Assembly: GCA_964475955.1 (NCBI GenBank) | Contig: CAYYZY010000186.1 | Coordinates: 1 to 15,775, forward strand | Origin: DATKZH01 sp964475955 | GTDB taxonomy: Bacteria; Planctomycetota; Planctomycetia; Pirellulales; Thermoguttaceae | Direction of reading: 5' to 3' | Length of the DNA: 15,775 bases | Shown here: piece after piece, positions 6,735 to 14,513 of the stretch | Layout: each line of letters starts with the position of its first letter | Position numbering within the stretch: the first letter of the stretch is position 1 | Made by a program: the position numbers and the translations under genes | The notes under the pieces: model-generated | Database searches by the model: none | What the model saw: only the letters and a program-made list of their open reading frames with translations | What the model was told of the DNA's origin: nothing

Positions 6735-7445
6735 CTACGCCCCCTCCCCCGCCTCCCCCAGCGCCACCTCGATCGCCTGGAGGAGGTTGTCGAGCGTGGT
6801 GCGGGAGAACTCGAGGTCGAACCAGAGGATGCGGCCCTGGCCGTCGAGCAGGTACGGGCGGGGGAGCTTCTCGGTGGCGACCTGCTCGAACAGCACGCCT
6901 TCCGGGTCGAGCAGCATGGGATAAGTGGCCCCGGCTTCGGCGGCCAGCTTCTCGACCGCCTCGGGCGCGTCGCCCACGTTGACGGCCACGGCCTGCACGC
7001 CCTTTTCGCCGTACGGCTCCTGCACGTCCTTCTGAAGATCTTCCAGCGCGGTCTGCGCCCGAAGCGACGCGAACTCGGAATCGCCGACCTCCCAGAAGAG
7101 GACGACCGTGAGCTTCTCGCCCCGAAGCTCGCCGAACGACTGCTTGGCGCCGTCGAGGTCGGCCAGCTCCGCGTCGGGCATCAGGTCGTCGACCCGAACG
7201 AGGCAGGTCGCCTTGTCGGCGTCGAGCAGGTGGACTTCAGGAATCGTGGGCGGCGGGGGCGGCTCTTCGGGCTCGGGCGTTTCGGCCTTCGCCTGCTCGG
7301 CCTCGGCCGGCGCCGGTTCCTCCGTGCCCGGGGTGACGGAAGGCGCGGGCCCCTGGGGCTCGCTCTCGCCTCGGCAGCCCGTCGCCAAGGCGACCATCAG
7401 GACCGCCGCCGCCATCCACCGTCGCGTCGTGCCGCTCTGCCGCAT
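6735..7445 (-). CDS. thioredoxin-fold lipoprotein lacking the CxxC motif
   Basis: The 236-residue protein starts at an ATG with AGGAGG seven bases upstream. Its signal peptide ends in L-A-T-G-C24, a lipobox, so it should be a lipid-anchored envelope protein. A Pro/Glu/Ala-rich spacer (about 27-68) leads to a TlpA/redoxin-like domain (about 85-232): 'KLTVVLFW', the beta-alpha-beta core, and a loop L-P195-R-P-Y-L-L-D-G-Q-G like the cis-Pro loop of the family. The usual F-W-A-x-W-C-x-x-C is replaced by F-W-E-V-G-D-S-E-F, so both redox cysteines are gone. The only other cysteine (81) lies before the domain. It cannot be an ordinary disulfide reductase; a scaffold or binding role is inference. It lies downstream of aspS, separated by an inverted repeat. 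Confidence 0.8.
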   Translation of the reverse strand: MRQSGTTRRWMAAAVLMVALATGCRGESEPQGPAPSVTPGTEEPAPAEAEQAKAETPEPEEPPPPPTIPEVHLLDADKATCLVRVDDLMPDAELADLDGAKQSFGELRGEKLTVVLFWEVGDSEFASLRAQTALEDLQKDVQEPYGEKGVQAVAVNVGDAPEAVEKLAAEAGATYPMLLDPEGVLFEQVATEKLPRPYLLDGQGRILWFDLEFSRTTLDNLLQAIEVALGEAGEGA

Positions 7446-7494
7446 GGGACGCCTCCTTTCGAATAGCCAAGGAACAACTTCAGCGACTGCGGCG

Positions 7495-7570
7495 GGGTGG
7501 CCGGGGTCGAACGCAGCGAGCCCCGGAATCGGTAAGACTGTGGGCTCGCTGCGCTCGACCACAGCCACCC
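7495..7570. repeat. inverted repeat between aspS and the lipoprotein gene
   Basis: The left arm (7495-7524, beginning GGGTGGCCGGGGTCGA) and right arm (7542-7570, ending CTCGACCACAGCCACCC) are near-complements over 29 bases with a loop of about 17 bases. Each arm can also fold partly on its own, so two hairpins or one long one may form. The core GGGCTCGCTGCGCTCGACC is of a type often seen between planctomycete genes. It lies in a 224-base gap without other features and could reduce read-through from aspS. Confidence 0.65.
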
Positions 7571-7669
7571 TGAATTGCACGCGTTCTTCCCGCGCAAGTC
7601 CTTGTGCTTCGTGCAACCCGACGTCGAAAAGCTCCCGACAACCCAGTCTCCCACCGCGCCGCGATTTCG

Positions 7670-9436
7670 TCAACGGTTGATCTTGAGGCCCAGCTCCCGC
7701 AGTTGCTTCGACGACACCTCGCCCGGGGCCCCCGTCATCAGGTCGGTCGCCCGCTGCGTCTTCGGGAAAGCGATGCAGTCGCGGATGCTCTCCAAACGGC
7801 CGAAGAGCATCACCAGGCGGTCGATCCCCAGGGCGATTCCGCCGTGCGGCGGGGCCCCGTACTGGAGGGCGTCGAGCAAAAAACCGAACTGCTCGCGCGC
7901 GGTCGATTCGTCGATTCCCAGCAGTGCGAAAACCTGGTTCTGAAGGCCCTGGTCGTGGATTCGGATGGTCCCCCCGCCGACCTCGTTGCCGTTGAGCACC
8001 AGGTCGTAGGCCAGGGCGCGGCACGCACCCGGGTCGGTGCCCAGCAGGGGTATGTCCTGCGGACGGGGCTTGGTGAACGGGTGGTGCATCGCCGCCCAGC
8101 CGCCCTCTTCTTCGTCGTGGGCGAACATGGGGAACTCGACGACCCACGAGAAGTTCATCTCCTCCGGGTCGTAGAGCTTGCGCTCGGCCGCCAGGCGCTT
8201 CCGCAGCCCGTACAGTGCCTTGCCGGCGGGCTCCGACTTGTCGGCCACGAACAGCAGCAGGTCGCCCGGCTCGGCCTCCATGCGGGCGGCGATTTTGGAC
8301 AGCAGGTCGTCGCTGAAGTTCTTGGCGATGGGCGAGGCCAGCTTGGGGCCCTCTTCGACCTTGAACCAGGCGAGCCCCCGGACGCCGAAGTTCTGCACCA
8401 CGTAGTCGGTCAGCTCGTCGATCCCCTTGCGCGAGTAGGCGCTTGCCGCCTGCTTGGCGTTGATGCCGCGCACGCGCCCGCCCGACTCGCAGCAGGCCCG
8501 AAACACGCGGAACTCGGCCTCGGCGGCCAGGTCGCTCAGGTCGACCAGTTCCATGCCGAAGCGCAGATCGGGGGCGTCGTGGCCGAACCGCTCCATGGCC
8601 TCGTCGTAGGTCATGCGCGGCAGCGGCAGCGACAGCTTCAGGCCGACGATCTCCTTGGCCAGTCGGGCCACCAGGCCGTCGATTACGCCCATCACGTCGT
8701 CGGCGTCGACCAGCGCCATCTCCAGGTCCAACTGCGTGAACTCCGGCTGGCGGTCGGCCCGCAGGTCTTCGTCGCGGAAGCACCGGGCGATCTGCACGTA
8801 GCGGTCGTAGCCGGCGATCATCAGGATTTGCTTGTAGAGCTGCGGCGACTGCGGCAGGGCGTAGAAGCTGCCGGGCTGGACGCGGCTGGGCACGAGGTAG
8901 TCGCGGGCGCCCTCCGGCGTGCTGCGGCCGAGCATGGGGGTCTCGACGTCGACGAACCCCAGCTCGTCGAAGTAGTCGCGCATCAGTTTGATCATGCGAT
9001 GGCGCAGCAGCACCGTTTGCTGCATCTCGGCCCTGCGCAAGTCCAGGTAACGGTGCTTCAGCCGGAGGTTTTCGCTGGGCGGCTCCTTGGCGCCGGGGTG
9101 GAAGGGCGGCGTGGCGCTGCGGTTGAGCACCTCGAATTGGTCGACGCGGACCTCGATCTGCCCGGTCGCCAATTTGGGGTTCTCCGTACCCTCCGGGCGA
9201 GGGGAAACCTTGCCGGTCACGGCGACGACGTACTCGGCGCGAAGCGATTTGGCGGCGGCCAGGTTCTCGCCCCCCCCTTCCGGGGCAAATACGACCTGTG
9301 TCTTGCCGTAGCGGTCGCGCAGGTCGACGAAGAGGATCCCCCCTTGGTCGCGATAGGTATCGACCCAGCCGCAAAGCGTCACGCGCTGGCCGATCTGTTC
9401 TGCTCGGAGCTCTCCGCAAGTGTGGGTCCGAAACAA
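7670..9436 (-). CDS. aspS: aspartyl-tRNA synthetase
   Basis: The 588-residue product attaches aspartate to tRNA-Asp in the cytoplasm. It has the N-terminal OB-fold anticodon-binding domain (about 1-110, starting F-R-T-H-T-C-G-E-L), and the class II core. Motif 1 is around 160-180, motif 2 includes V-Q-I-A-R-C-F-R-D-E-D-L-R-A-D-R-Q-P-E-F (about 214-233), and motif 3 is G-I-A-L-G-I-D-R-L (about 533-541). The length is that of the bacterial form with the GAD insertion. The start is a TTG at 9436: AGGAG lies seven bases upstream and the family's N-terminus begins there. Upstream in-frame ATG at 9574 would add 46 unrelated residues. A -10-like TAGAAT is 50 bases upstream. I cannot tell whether it also charges tRNA-Asn. 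Confidence 0.95.
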   Translation of the reverse strand: MFRTHTCGELRAEQIGQRVTLCGWVDTYRDQGGILFVDLRDRYGKTQVVFAPEGGGENLAAAKSLRAEYVVAVTGKVSPRPEGTENPKLATGQIEVRVDQFEVLNRSATPPFHPGAKEPPSENLRLKHRYLDLRRAEMQQTVLLRHRMIKLMRDYFDELGFVDVETPMLGRSTPEGARDYLVPSRVQPGSFYALPQSPQLYKQILMIAGYDRYVQIARCFRDEDLRADRQPEFTQLDLEMALVDADDVMGVIDGLVARLAKEIVGLKLSLPLPRMTYDEAMERFGHDAPDLRFGMELVDLSDLAAEAEFRVFRACCESGGRVRGINAKQAASAYSRKGIDELTDYVVQNFGVRGLAWFKVEEGPKLASPIAKNFSDDLLSKIAARMEAEPGDLLLFVADKSEPAGKALYGLRKRLAAERKLYDPEEMNFSWVVEFPMFAHDEEEGGWAAMHHPFTKPRPQDIPLLGTDPGACRALAYDLVLNGNEVGGGTIRIHDQGLQNQVFALLGIDESTAREQFGFLLDALQYGAPPHGGIALGIDRLVMLFGRLESIRDCIAFPKTQRATDLMTGAPGEVSSKQLRELGLKINR

Positions 9437-9485
9437 AGCTGGGCTCCTCGGAAGGCGACGGGACGGCCGAAAATCAGAATCCGCT

Positions 9486-9491
9486 ATTCTA
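9486..9491 (-). promoter_or_regulatory. possible -10 element of aspS
   Basis: TAGAAT on the minus strand (9491-9486) matches the -10 consensus at 5 of 6 positions. It would start transcription near 9479, giving a leader of about 43 bases with the AGGAG site. The -35 region (about TTCCCC) is poor. Confidence 0.35.
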
Positions 9492-9582
9492 GACGGAGTC
9501 GCCCGAGGGGGGAAGGTTCGCCCCGCCCCGACCGCGGTGGCCCCGGGCAGAATCTGGGCTCGTCGGACGCCCATGTCTGTAG

Positions 9583-9601
9583 GACGGAATGCTATTCCGT
9601 C
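9583..9601. repeat. GACGGAAT inverted repeat
   Basis: GACGGAAT-gct-ATTCCGTC is a perfect 8-base inverted repeat with a 3-base loop. On plus-strand RNA it extends to 11 pairs with one G-U. It lies between the glycosidase stop and aspS, where it could act as a weak barrier to read-through, but there is no T-tract. Hairpins of the form GTAGGACGG...CCGTC are, from memory, common between planctomycete genes. Confidence 0.6.
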
Positions 9602-9627
9602 TTACCGGGTTTGGCGTACAAGCTCGC

Positions 9628-10689
9628 TCAGCGCGTTGCGCGGCCGATCGCCGTAAGCTGCTCGAGGAACGGTCGGGGTATGCGCCCGGAGGTTTCGATG
9701 GGCACATCGAACGTCACCACGCCCCCCTGATCCACCAACCGGCGAGTAAGGTCGACGACCTTTTCGTCGGGCCACTGGGGGCGCTCGCCGCGGCACCACG
9801 ATTCGCCCAGGTAGGTCAACAGATGGTACTGCACCCGGGCCCCGTCGCGCGCAAGCCACCGGCCTGGGCAGGTGGCCACGGCTTCGGGGAACCGCCGTAG
9901 CGTGACCTCGCCGGCCGTGTAGTCTTCGTGCCGGGTGTGGACCACGACCGGCACGCGAACGCCCGGGTTGAAGGCGACGATCGCCCGGGGATTGCCCGCG
10001 CGCAGGGCGGCGGCGAAGCTGGCGAAGTTCGGCTCGTCGTCGAAGCGGTACATCTGGTCGGCGAAGTAGCAGCCGTCGATCCACCAGCCGGCCACGTCGT
10101 CGCCCCAGCGGAGCGACCACTCGCGGATCACCGCCTCCCATTTCCTCTGGAAGGCCGCCAGGCGCCCGCCCACCGGCTCCCCCGGCAGTTGCCATCCCCC
10201 GGGCCGGCCCCAGCGCCAGCCCAGTTTCTTTCGGGCGACGTGGTCGGCGGCCGGCGCCCCGCTGGGCAGATAGACCAACAGGCGAATATCCCGTTCCCGG
10301 AGTTCTCGGGCGAGGTCGGCCACCAGGTCGCGGCGCGAGCACTTGCTGGGGGTGATGCCCACGTAGGCGTCGTAGGTGGCGTTTGGCGCACAGTAGTGGC
10401 CCGAGTTCTGGCCGAGGGTGAACAGCAGGTACTTGGCGCCGGTCGAGGCGACCTGGTCGGCGAGGCGCTCGGCGTCGAACGCGTCGATCCGCCGGTTCCA
10501 CGCCTCGGCGGTCAGCTCGGCCCCGCCGTCGGAGCTGGGCGGGGCGCCCAGGTAATGCGTCATCACGCCCCAGCGCGCCTCGCGGAGCCAGTCGGCCCGC
10601 TCGGCGGCGACGGCGGGGTGCGCCAAGGAAGCGACGGCTGCGAGCAGCAGGCAGGCGAATCCGGCAGACGTTTGGAGTCTCGTGGTCAC
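9628..10689 (-). CDS. secreted GH29-like glycosidase (alpha-L-fucosidase-like)
   Basis: The 353-residue protein begins at a GTG with AGGAGGT eight bases upstream. A Sec signal peptide ends near A-V-A-A29. The mature part resembles the catalytic barrel of GH29 alpha-L-fucosidases: W40-G-V-M-T-H-Y near the start of the barrel (compare F-G-I-F-I-H-W), and G-W-W-I-D205-G-C-Y, which fits the nucleophile motif W-W-x-D-G. It is shorter than a full fucosidase and has no visible carbohydrate-binding or C-terminal beta domain. Specificity is uncertain; hydrolysis of fucose or a similar sugar outside the cytoplasm is the best guess. It follows the Gfo/Idh gene in the same direction after 140 bases and may be co-transcribed. 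Confidence 0.7.
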   Translation of the reverse strand: MTTRLQTSAGFACLLLAAVASLAHPAVAAERADWLREARWGVMTHYLGAPPSSDGGAELTAEAWNRRIDAFDAERLADQVASTGAKYLLFTLGQNSGHYCAPNATYDAYVGITPSKCSRRDLVADLARELRERDIRLLVYLPSGAPAADHVARKKLGWRWGRPGGWQLPGEPVGGRLAAFQRKWEAVIREWSLRWGDDVAGWWIDGCYFADQMYRFDDEPNFASFAAALRAGNPRAIVAFNPGVRVPVVVHTRHEDYTAGEVTLRRFPEAVATCPGRWLARDGARVQYHLLTYLGESWCRGERPQWPDEKVVDLTRRLVDQGGVVTFDVPIETSGRIPRPFLEQLTAIGRATR

Positions 10690-10829
10690 GGCGATTGACC
10701 TCCTTCAAGGTCCTGATAGAACAGGGACAGTCACCCTCGGTCTCGGGAGCAACCGGCGGTCATCTGCCCCAAACCCGGGAGCCGGTCCGCGTTTTGTCAG
10801 GCGTTCCTGTCGGAGCGCCCCGTTTGCGG

Positions 10830-12086
10830 TCAGGACTTCAACCCCTTGAGGCCCGGGTCGAGCTTCTTGTCGCACCGCTCGATCTCCTGCCACGTGACCA
10901 CCCGGCCTTCATAAGCGGCCGTGCGGCCCAGGATGGTGAGCATGTTGCTTCGCACGCTGTCGGGCACGGTGCTGTTCCGGCAGTCGCCGTTCTGAATGGC
11001 GGCGTGGAAGGTGGCCATGTTGTTGACGGCGCCCTGCTGGTAGATGGTCGGCGTCGCGCCGCCGCGGTAGAAGTTCTCGCCGCGGATGAGCACGTCGCCG
11101 CCGTACTGGGTCTCCAGGACGCCCGCGGAGCCGAACATGCGGTTGCGGATCCCCTCCGGCTGCGTGCCGTGCCCGTTGAACTGCCGCGAGCTGAAGGCGA
11201 TGCCCACGTTGTCGGGGTACTGGAACGTGACGGTGAACGTGTCCCAGCACGAGCCGACCTCGCGCACCTTGCGCCCGCCCGTGCCGTAGGCGCACTCGGG
11301 CGTGCCGTCCATGATCCAACTGGCCACGTCGAGCGTGTGGATGTTCTGCTCGGTGATGATGTCGCCGGAGAGGACCTGGTCGAGGCCCCAGGCGCGGAGG
11401 CGGTTCTCCGGGTTGTCGGGGTCGTCTTGGAGGTACTTGATCTGCCGGGCCCAGGGGATGCCGGCGTGATAGGTGGCCTCGCCGAAGGCGAACCGGCCGA
11501 GCGCCCCGGCGTGCACCCGCTTGAGGGCCTCGATGTAGAACTCGTTCGCCCGGGTCTGGAAATCGACCAGGAGGCAGAGCTTCTTCTCGGTCGCCTTGGC
11601 GCCGCTTTGGCCGATGGTTTTGCAGCCGGGCACGTCGACGGCGATCGGTTTGGCCACGTAGACGTGCCGGCCCGCCTCGACGCCCGCGGCCGCCTGCTCG
11701 GGGTGGAAGTAGGGCGGCGACTCGATGGCCACGGCGTCGAGCTTGCCCTCGAGCATGCGGCGGTAACCGGCCAGCCCGGAGAAGCGGCGCTCGGCCGGCA
11801 CGGCGAACTTGTCGCCGAGGGCGTCGATGCGGTCCTGGAAGTAGTCGGCGCAGGCGACGATGTTGTAACCGCCGTGCTCCTTGAACAGGTTGGTGATCCA
11901 AGTGCCCCGGCCGCCGCAACCGATGATGCCGAGGTCGACCTTCGCGTTGGCCGTGTAGCCGCGAACCGACTCGGGCCGCACCACCGTAAGCCCTACGGCG
12001 GCCGCCCCGGCCCCCGCCATGAACCCACGCCGCGACAGGCCGCGCCGGGTGCCGGACCGCTTCGACTTGTTTTCTTCTCGTGACAT
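10830..12086 (-). CDS. Gfo/Idh/MocA-family oxidoreductase with Tat signal
   Basis: The 418-residue protein starts at an ATG with AGGGAG eight bases upstream. Its N-terminus has a twin-arginine signal, S-R19-R20-G-F-M-A-G-A-G-A, so it should cross the membrane folded, with its cofactor bound. The Rossmann domain begins at about residue 49 with L-G-I-I-G-C-G-G-R-G. The family's E-K-P is A145-K146-P147 here, with the lysine kept. The later S-G-D-I-I-T-E-Q-N-I-H-T-L-D segment corresponds to the substrate-side motif with the catalytic histidine. NAD(P)-dependent oxidation of a sugar or sugar-derived alcohol in the periplasm is likely; the exact sugar is unknown. It is divergent from the sulfatase and upstream of the glycosidase. 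Confidence 0.85.
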   Translation of the reverse strand: MSREENKSKRSGTRRGLSRRGFMAGAGAAAVGLTVVRPESVRGYTANAKVDLGIIGCGGRGTWITNLFKEHGGYNIVACADYFQDRIDALGDKFAVPAERRFSGLAGYRRMLEGKLDAVAIESPPYFHPEQAAAGVEAGRHVYVAKPIAVDVPGCKTIGQSGAKATEKKLCLLVDFQTRANEFYIEALKRVHAGALGRFAFGEATYHAGIPWARQIKYLQDDPDNPENRLRAWGLDQVLSGDIITEQNIHTLDVASWIMDGTPECAYGTGGRKVREVGSCWDTFTVTFQYPDNVGIAFSSRQFNGHGTQPEGIRNRMFGSAGVLETQYGGDVLIRGENFYRGGATPTIYQQGAVNNMATFHAAIQNGDCRNSTVPDSVRSNMLTILGRTAAYEGRVVTWQEIERCDKKLDPGLKGLKS

Positions 12087-12394
12087 GGCTGTTGCTCCCT
12101 CGGTTGAGACACGTGGGTTTGAGTTCTCGTGGACGACGCGAGTTTCTCCAGCGACGATCGGGCCGACGGGCTTCCCGCCGAAGGCCGATCCCACGATGAA
12201 GGTACGCGACCCCGCGCCGGATGTCCACCGGGGGCGCGAATCGCGGCGCCTGGCCGGCCGCAGCCGCCTCCGGTAGACTGAGGGGCCGCGAATGAACGGG
12301 ACGACCGTTTCCGGCCCGGAGTTGCATAAGCTCTTCCTGGGCGAGTTCCGGGAATGCCCAACCAACCGTGGACCCAAATGGAAGGAGATCGGCG
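12087..12394. other. divergent intergenic region, oxidoreductase/sulfatase
   Basis: The 308 bases between the two divergent starts should hold both promoters. A TAGACT at 12274-12279 is a possible -10 for the sulfatase but has no good -35. A weak inverted repeat, CCCGGA...TCCGGG, lies near 12316-12352. No coding potential or clear operator is seen. Confidence 0.4.
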
Positions 12395-14191
12395 ATGCCA
12401 CGCGTTCTCTGCGTCAGTCTGCTCTGCCTGCTCGGATTGGCGAGCGTCGCCTGGGCGGCGCCCGACCGGCCCAACGTGCTGTTGATCATGACCGACGACC
12501 AGGGCTACGCCGACCTGGGCGCGAAAGGGAATCCCACCATCCGCACGCCCCATCTCAACCGGCTCGCCCACCAGAGCGTGGAGGTCGAGTCGTTCTACGT
12601 TTCGCCCGTGTGCGCCCCCACCCGGGCGTCGCTGATGACCGGCCGATACAACTACCGCACCGGCGTGACCGACACGTACCTGGGCCGCGCCATGATGCAC
12701 GCCGACGAGGTGACCCTGGCCGAGATGCTCCGCGAGGCCGGCTACCGCACCGGCATCTTCGGCAAGTGGCACCTGGGCGACTGCTACCCGATGCGCCCCG
12801 GCGACCAGGGCTTCGAGGAGTCGCTCGTCCACACCGGCGGAGGGCTCTGCCAGCCGGCCGGTCCGCCCGACAACAGCTACTTCGACCCGTCGCTGTTGCA
12901 CAACGGCCAGCGGGTGAAGACCCAGGGCTACTGCTCGGACGTCTACACCGACGCCGCCCTGCGTTTCATCGCCAAGCATCGCAACGAGCCGCTGTTCATC
13001 TACCTGCCCTTCAACTGCCCGCACGGGCCCTACCAGGTCGCCGAGAAGTACTCCCGGCCGTACGAAGACCTGAATATGAAGCCCGACGACTTCCCGGTCG
13101 TGGAGAACGGCCACGCGCTGGAGAGCATCCCGAAAAACACGGCGGCCGTGTACGGCATGGTCGAGAACATCGACGAGAACCTGGGCCGGCTGTTCGACGC
13201 GCTCGACGGCTTCGGCCTGGCGCGCAACACGATCGTCATTTTCCTCACCGACAACGGCCCCAACGGCCCCCGGTACCGGGCCGGCATGAAGGCGTTCAAG
13301 GGGAGCGTGTACGAAGGGGGCGTCCGCACGTGCTTCTTCGTGCGTTGGCCGGCGCGGCTGGAGGCGGGCCGCAAGGTCGAACGGATCGCCGCGCACGTCG
13401 ACGTGGTCCCCACGCTGCTCGAGGCCTGCGCCGTCGCCCCGCCCGACGGCGTGAAGCTCGACGGCCGCAGCATCCTTCCGCTCCTGGAGGGGCGCGAGGT
13501 CGAATGGCCCGATCGCACCCTCTACTTCCAGTGGCACCGGGGCGACGCGCCGGTCGCCTACCAGCGGTTCGCCGCCCGGGGCCGGGATTACAAGCTCTTG
13601 CACGCGGGCAACGTGGCCCCGGGGGCCGCTCCGGAGACGATCCCCTTCGAGCTGTACGACATGCGGACCGATCCGCTGGAGACGCGCGACGTGGCCTCGG
13701 AGCACCCGGAGGTCGTCGAGCGGATGCGCAAGGGGTACGCGGCCTGGCTGGCCGACGTGGGCCGCGACCACGGCTACGCGGCCCCGCGCATCCTGATCGG
13801 CACGCCGCACGAAGAAGTGACCATCCTCACGCGGCAGGACTGGCGCGGCCCGTCGGCCAGTTGGCGTCCCAAGGGGCTGGGCCACTGGGAACTCGCCGTG
13901 CCCGAGGGAGGCCCGTTCGAGGTCACCTGCGACTTCGATCCGCCCAAGCAAGGCGGCATCCTTCACCTCAAGGTCCAGGGCATCGAGCTGGAGCAGCCGA
14001 TCGAGCCCGGCGCGGCGGCCGCCGACCCGGAACCGGCCCCGTACCCGCTCGCGCCCGGCGACGTCCGCCTGACGTTCCCCCGCGTCGTCCTCAAGGCCAG
14101 CCCGGCGGAGCGCCTGGAAACCTGGATCACCGACGACAGCCCGGCCGATCCGTACGGGGTTCGATACGTGTACCTGAAGCGGTGCGAATGA
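12395..14191 (+). CDS. secreted formylglycine sulfatase
   Basis: The 598-residue protein starts at ATG 12395 with AAGGAGA upstream; an in-frame ATG at 12368 lacks such a site and would spoil the signal peptide. Signal cleavage is expected near A-W-A-A22. Sulfatase marks are all there: metal site M-T-D34-D35-Q-G-Y, the maturation motif V-C73-A-P-T-R77 (C-x-P-x-R, the Cys that becomes formylglycine), G-K124-W-H126-L-G, and T-D286-N287-G with K302. It removes sulfate esters from an organic substrate, probably a sulfated glycan, outside the cytoplasm. About 140 C-terminal residues beyond the core form a separate, beta-rich segment of unknown role. No formylglycine-generating enzyme is in the window. 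Confidence 0.92.
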   Translation: MPRVLCVSLLCLLGLASVAWAAPDRPNVLLIMTDDQGYADLGAKGNPTIRTPHLNRLAHQSVEVESFYVSPVCAPTRASLMTGRYNYRTGVTDTYLGRAMMHADEVTLAEMLREAGYRTGIFGKWHLGDCYPMRPGDQGFEESLVHTGGGLCQPAGPPDNSYFDPSLLHNGQRVKTQGYCSDVYTDAALRFIAKHRNEPLFIYLPFNCPHGPYQVAEKYSRPYEDLNMKPDDFPVVENGHALESIPKNTAAVYGMVENIDENLGRLFDALDGFGLARNTIVIFLTDNGPNGPRYRAGMKAFKGSVYEGGVRTCFFVRWPARLEAGRKVERIAAHVDVVPTLLEACAVAPPDGVKLDGRSILPLLEGREVEWPDRTLYFQWHRGDAPVAYQRFAARGRDYKLLHAGNVAPGAAPETIPFELYDMRTDPLETRDVASEHPEVVERMRKGYAAWLADVGRDHGYAAPRILIGTPHEEVTILTRQDWRGPSASWRPKGLGHWELAVPEGGPFEVTCDFDPPKQGGILHLKVQGIELEQPIEPGAAAADPEPAPYPLAPGDVRLTFPRVVLKASPAERLETWITDDSPADPYGVRYVYLKRCE

Positions 14192-14256
14192 AGGGGGTTT
14201 TTCGGAACCATCGGTGTCGGCATTGCGACATGGTTGCGGCCTCGGCAAGGAAGAAG

Positions 14257-14288
14257 GACCACCGAGACACGGAGGACACGGAGACGGG
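14257..14288. repeat. 'ACCACCGAGACACGGAGGACACGGAG' intergenic repeat
   Basis: The stretch GACCACCGAGACACGG followed by AGGACACGGAGACGGG contains two imperfect copies of GACACGGAG-like units. I recall ACCACAGAGACACAGAGGACACAGAG-type sequences as frequent intergenic repeats in planctomycetes. No partner arm is close by. Confidence 0.45.
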
Positions 14289-14303
14289 ACCGGGCGCAGC
14301 CCG

Positions 14304-14332
14304 TTCCCTACGAAATCGAGCCGTGTTATCCT
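14304..14332 (+). promoter_or_regulatory. weak promoter candidate for the amidohydrolase
   Basis: TTCCCT (14304-14309) and TATCCT (14327-14332) are 17 bases apart, with 3 and 4 of 6 consensus matches. It would place a 175-base leader carrying the inverted repeat at 14405-14453 ahead of the gene. A 12-codon open frame begins at the ATG at 14342, but nothing shows that it is translated. Confidence 0.2.
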
Positions 14333-14404
14333 GGGCGGCACGATGCCCGAAGTTGCAGAATGGGAGGGTGGGGCCCATTGAGTGCAGCGCGCTCCCGGTT
14401 TGCC

Positions 14405-14453
14405 GGCCGCTGGGGGCTCCTCGCTCGTTCCTCGCGACTCGACCCCAGCGGCC
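14405..14453. repeat. inverted repeat upstream of the amidohydrolase
   Basis: GGCCGCTGGGG (14405-14415) and CCCCAGCGGCC (14443-14453) are perfect 11-base arms around a 27-base loop containing CTCGCTCG and CTCGA stretches. The inner sequence resembles the core of the inverted repeat at 7495-7570, so the two are probably the same family. It lies 60 bases before the ATG at 14514. Confidence 0.65.
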
Positions 14454-14513
14454 CGTCGCACGTTGGTGAGTCCCCCATCGCCCAGAAACGGGCCTATCGC
14501 AGGACTACGCCCC

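Noticed and set aside
6735..9419. 894-codon open frame on the minus strand running through aspS into the lipoprotein
   Set aside because: The upper two thirds is arginine- and proline-rich shadow translation of aspS. The real gene is only the last 236 codons, which have their own ribosome-binding site and lipobox.
7604..9730. 708-codon plus-strand open frame opposite aspS
   Set aside because: Antisense of a certain housekeeping gene; V-, H- and Q-rich composition typical of shadow frames in GC-rich DNA.
9602..10708. Alternative minus-strand frame overlapping the glycosidase
   Set aside because: Arginine-rich, no signal peptide or motif; the ribosome-binding site AGGAGGT is spaced for the GTG at 10689 in the other frame.
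14342..14380. 12-codon open frame before the amidohydrolase as a leader peptide
   Set aside because: No ribosome-binding site and no run of regulatory codons; compatible with chance.
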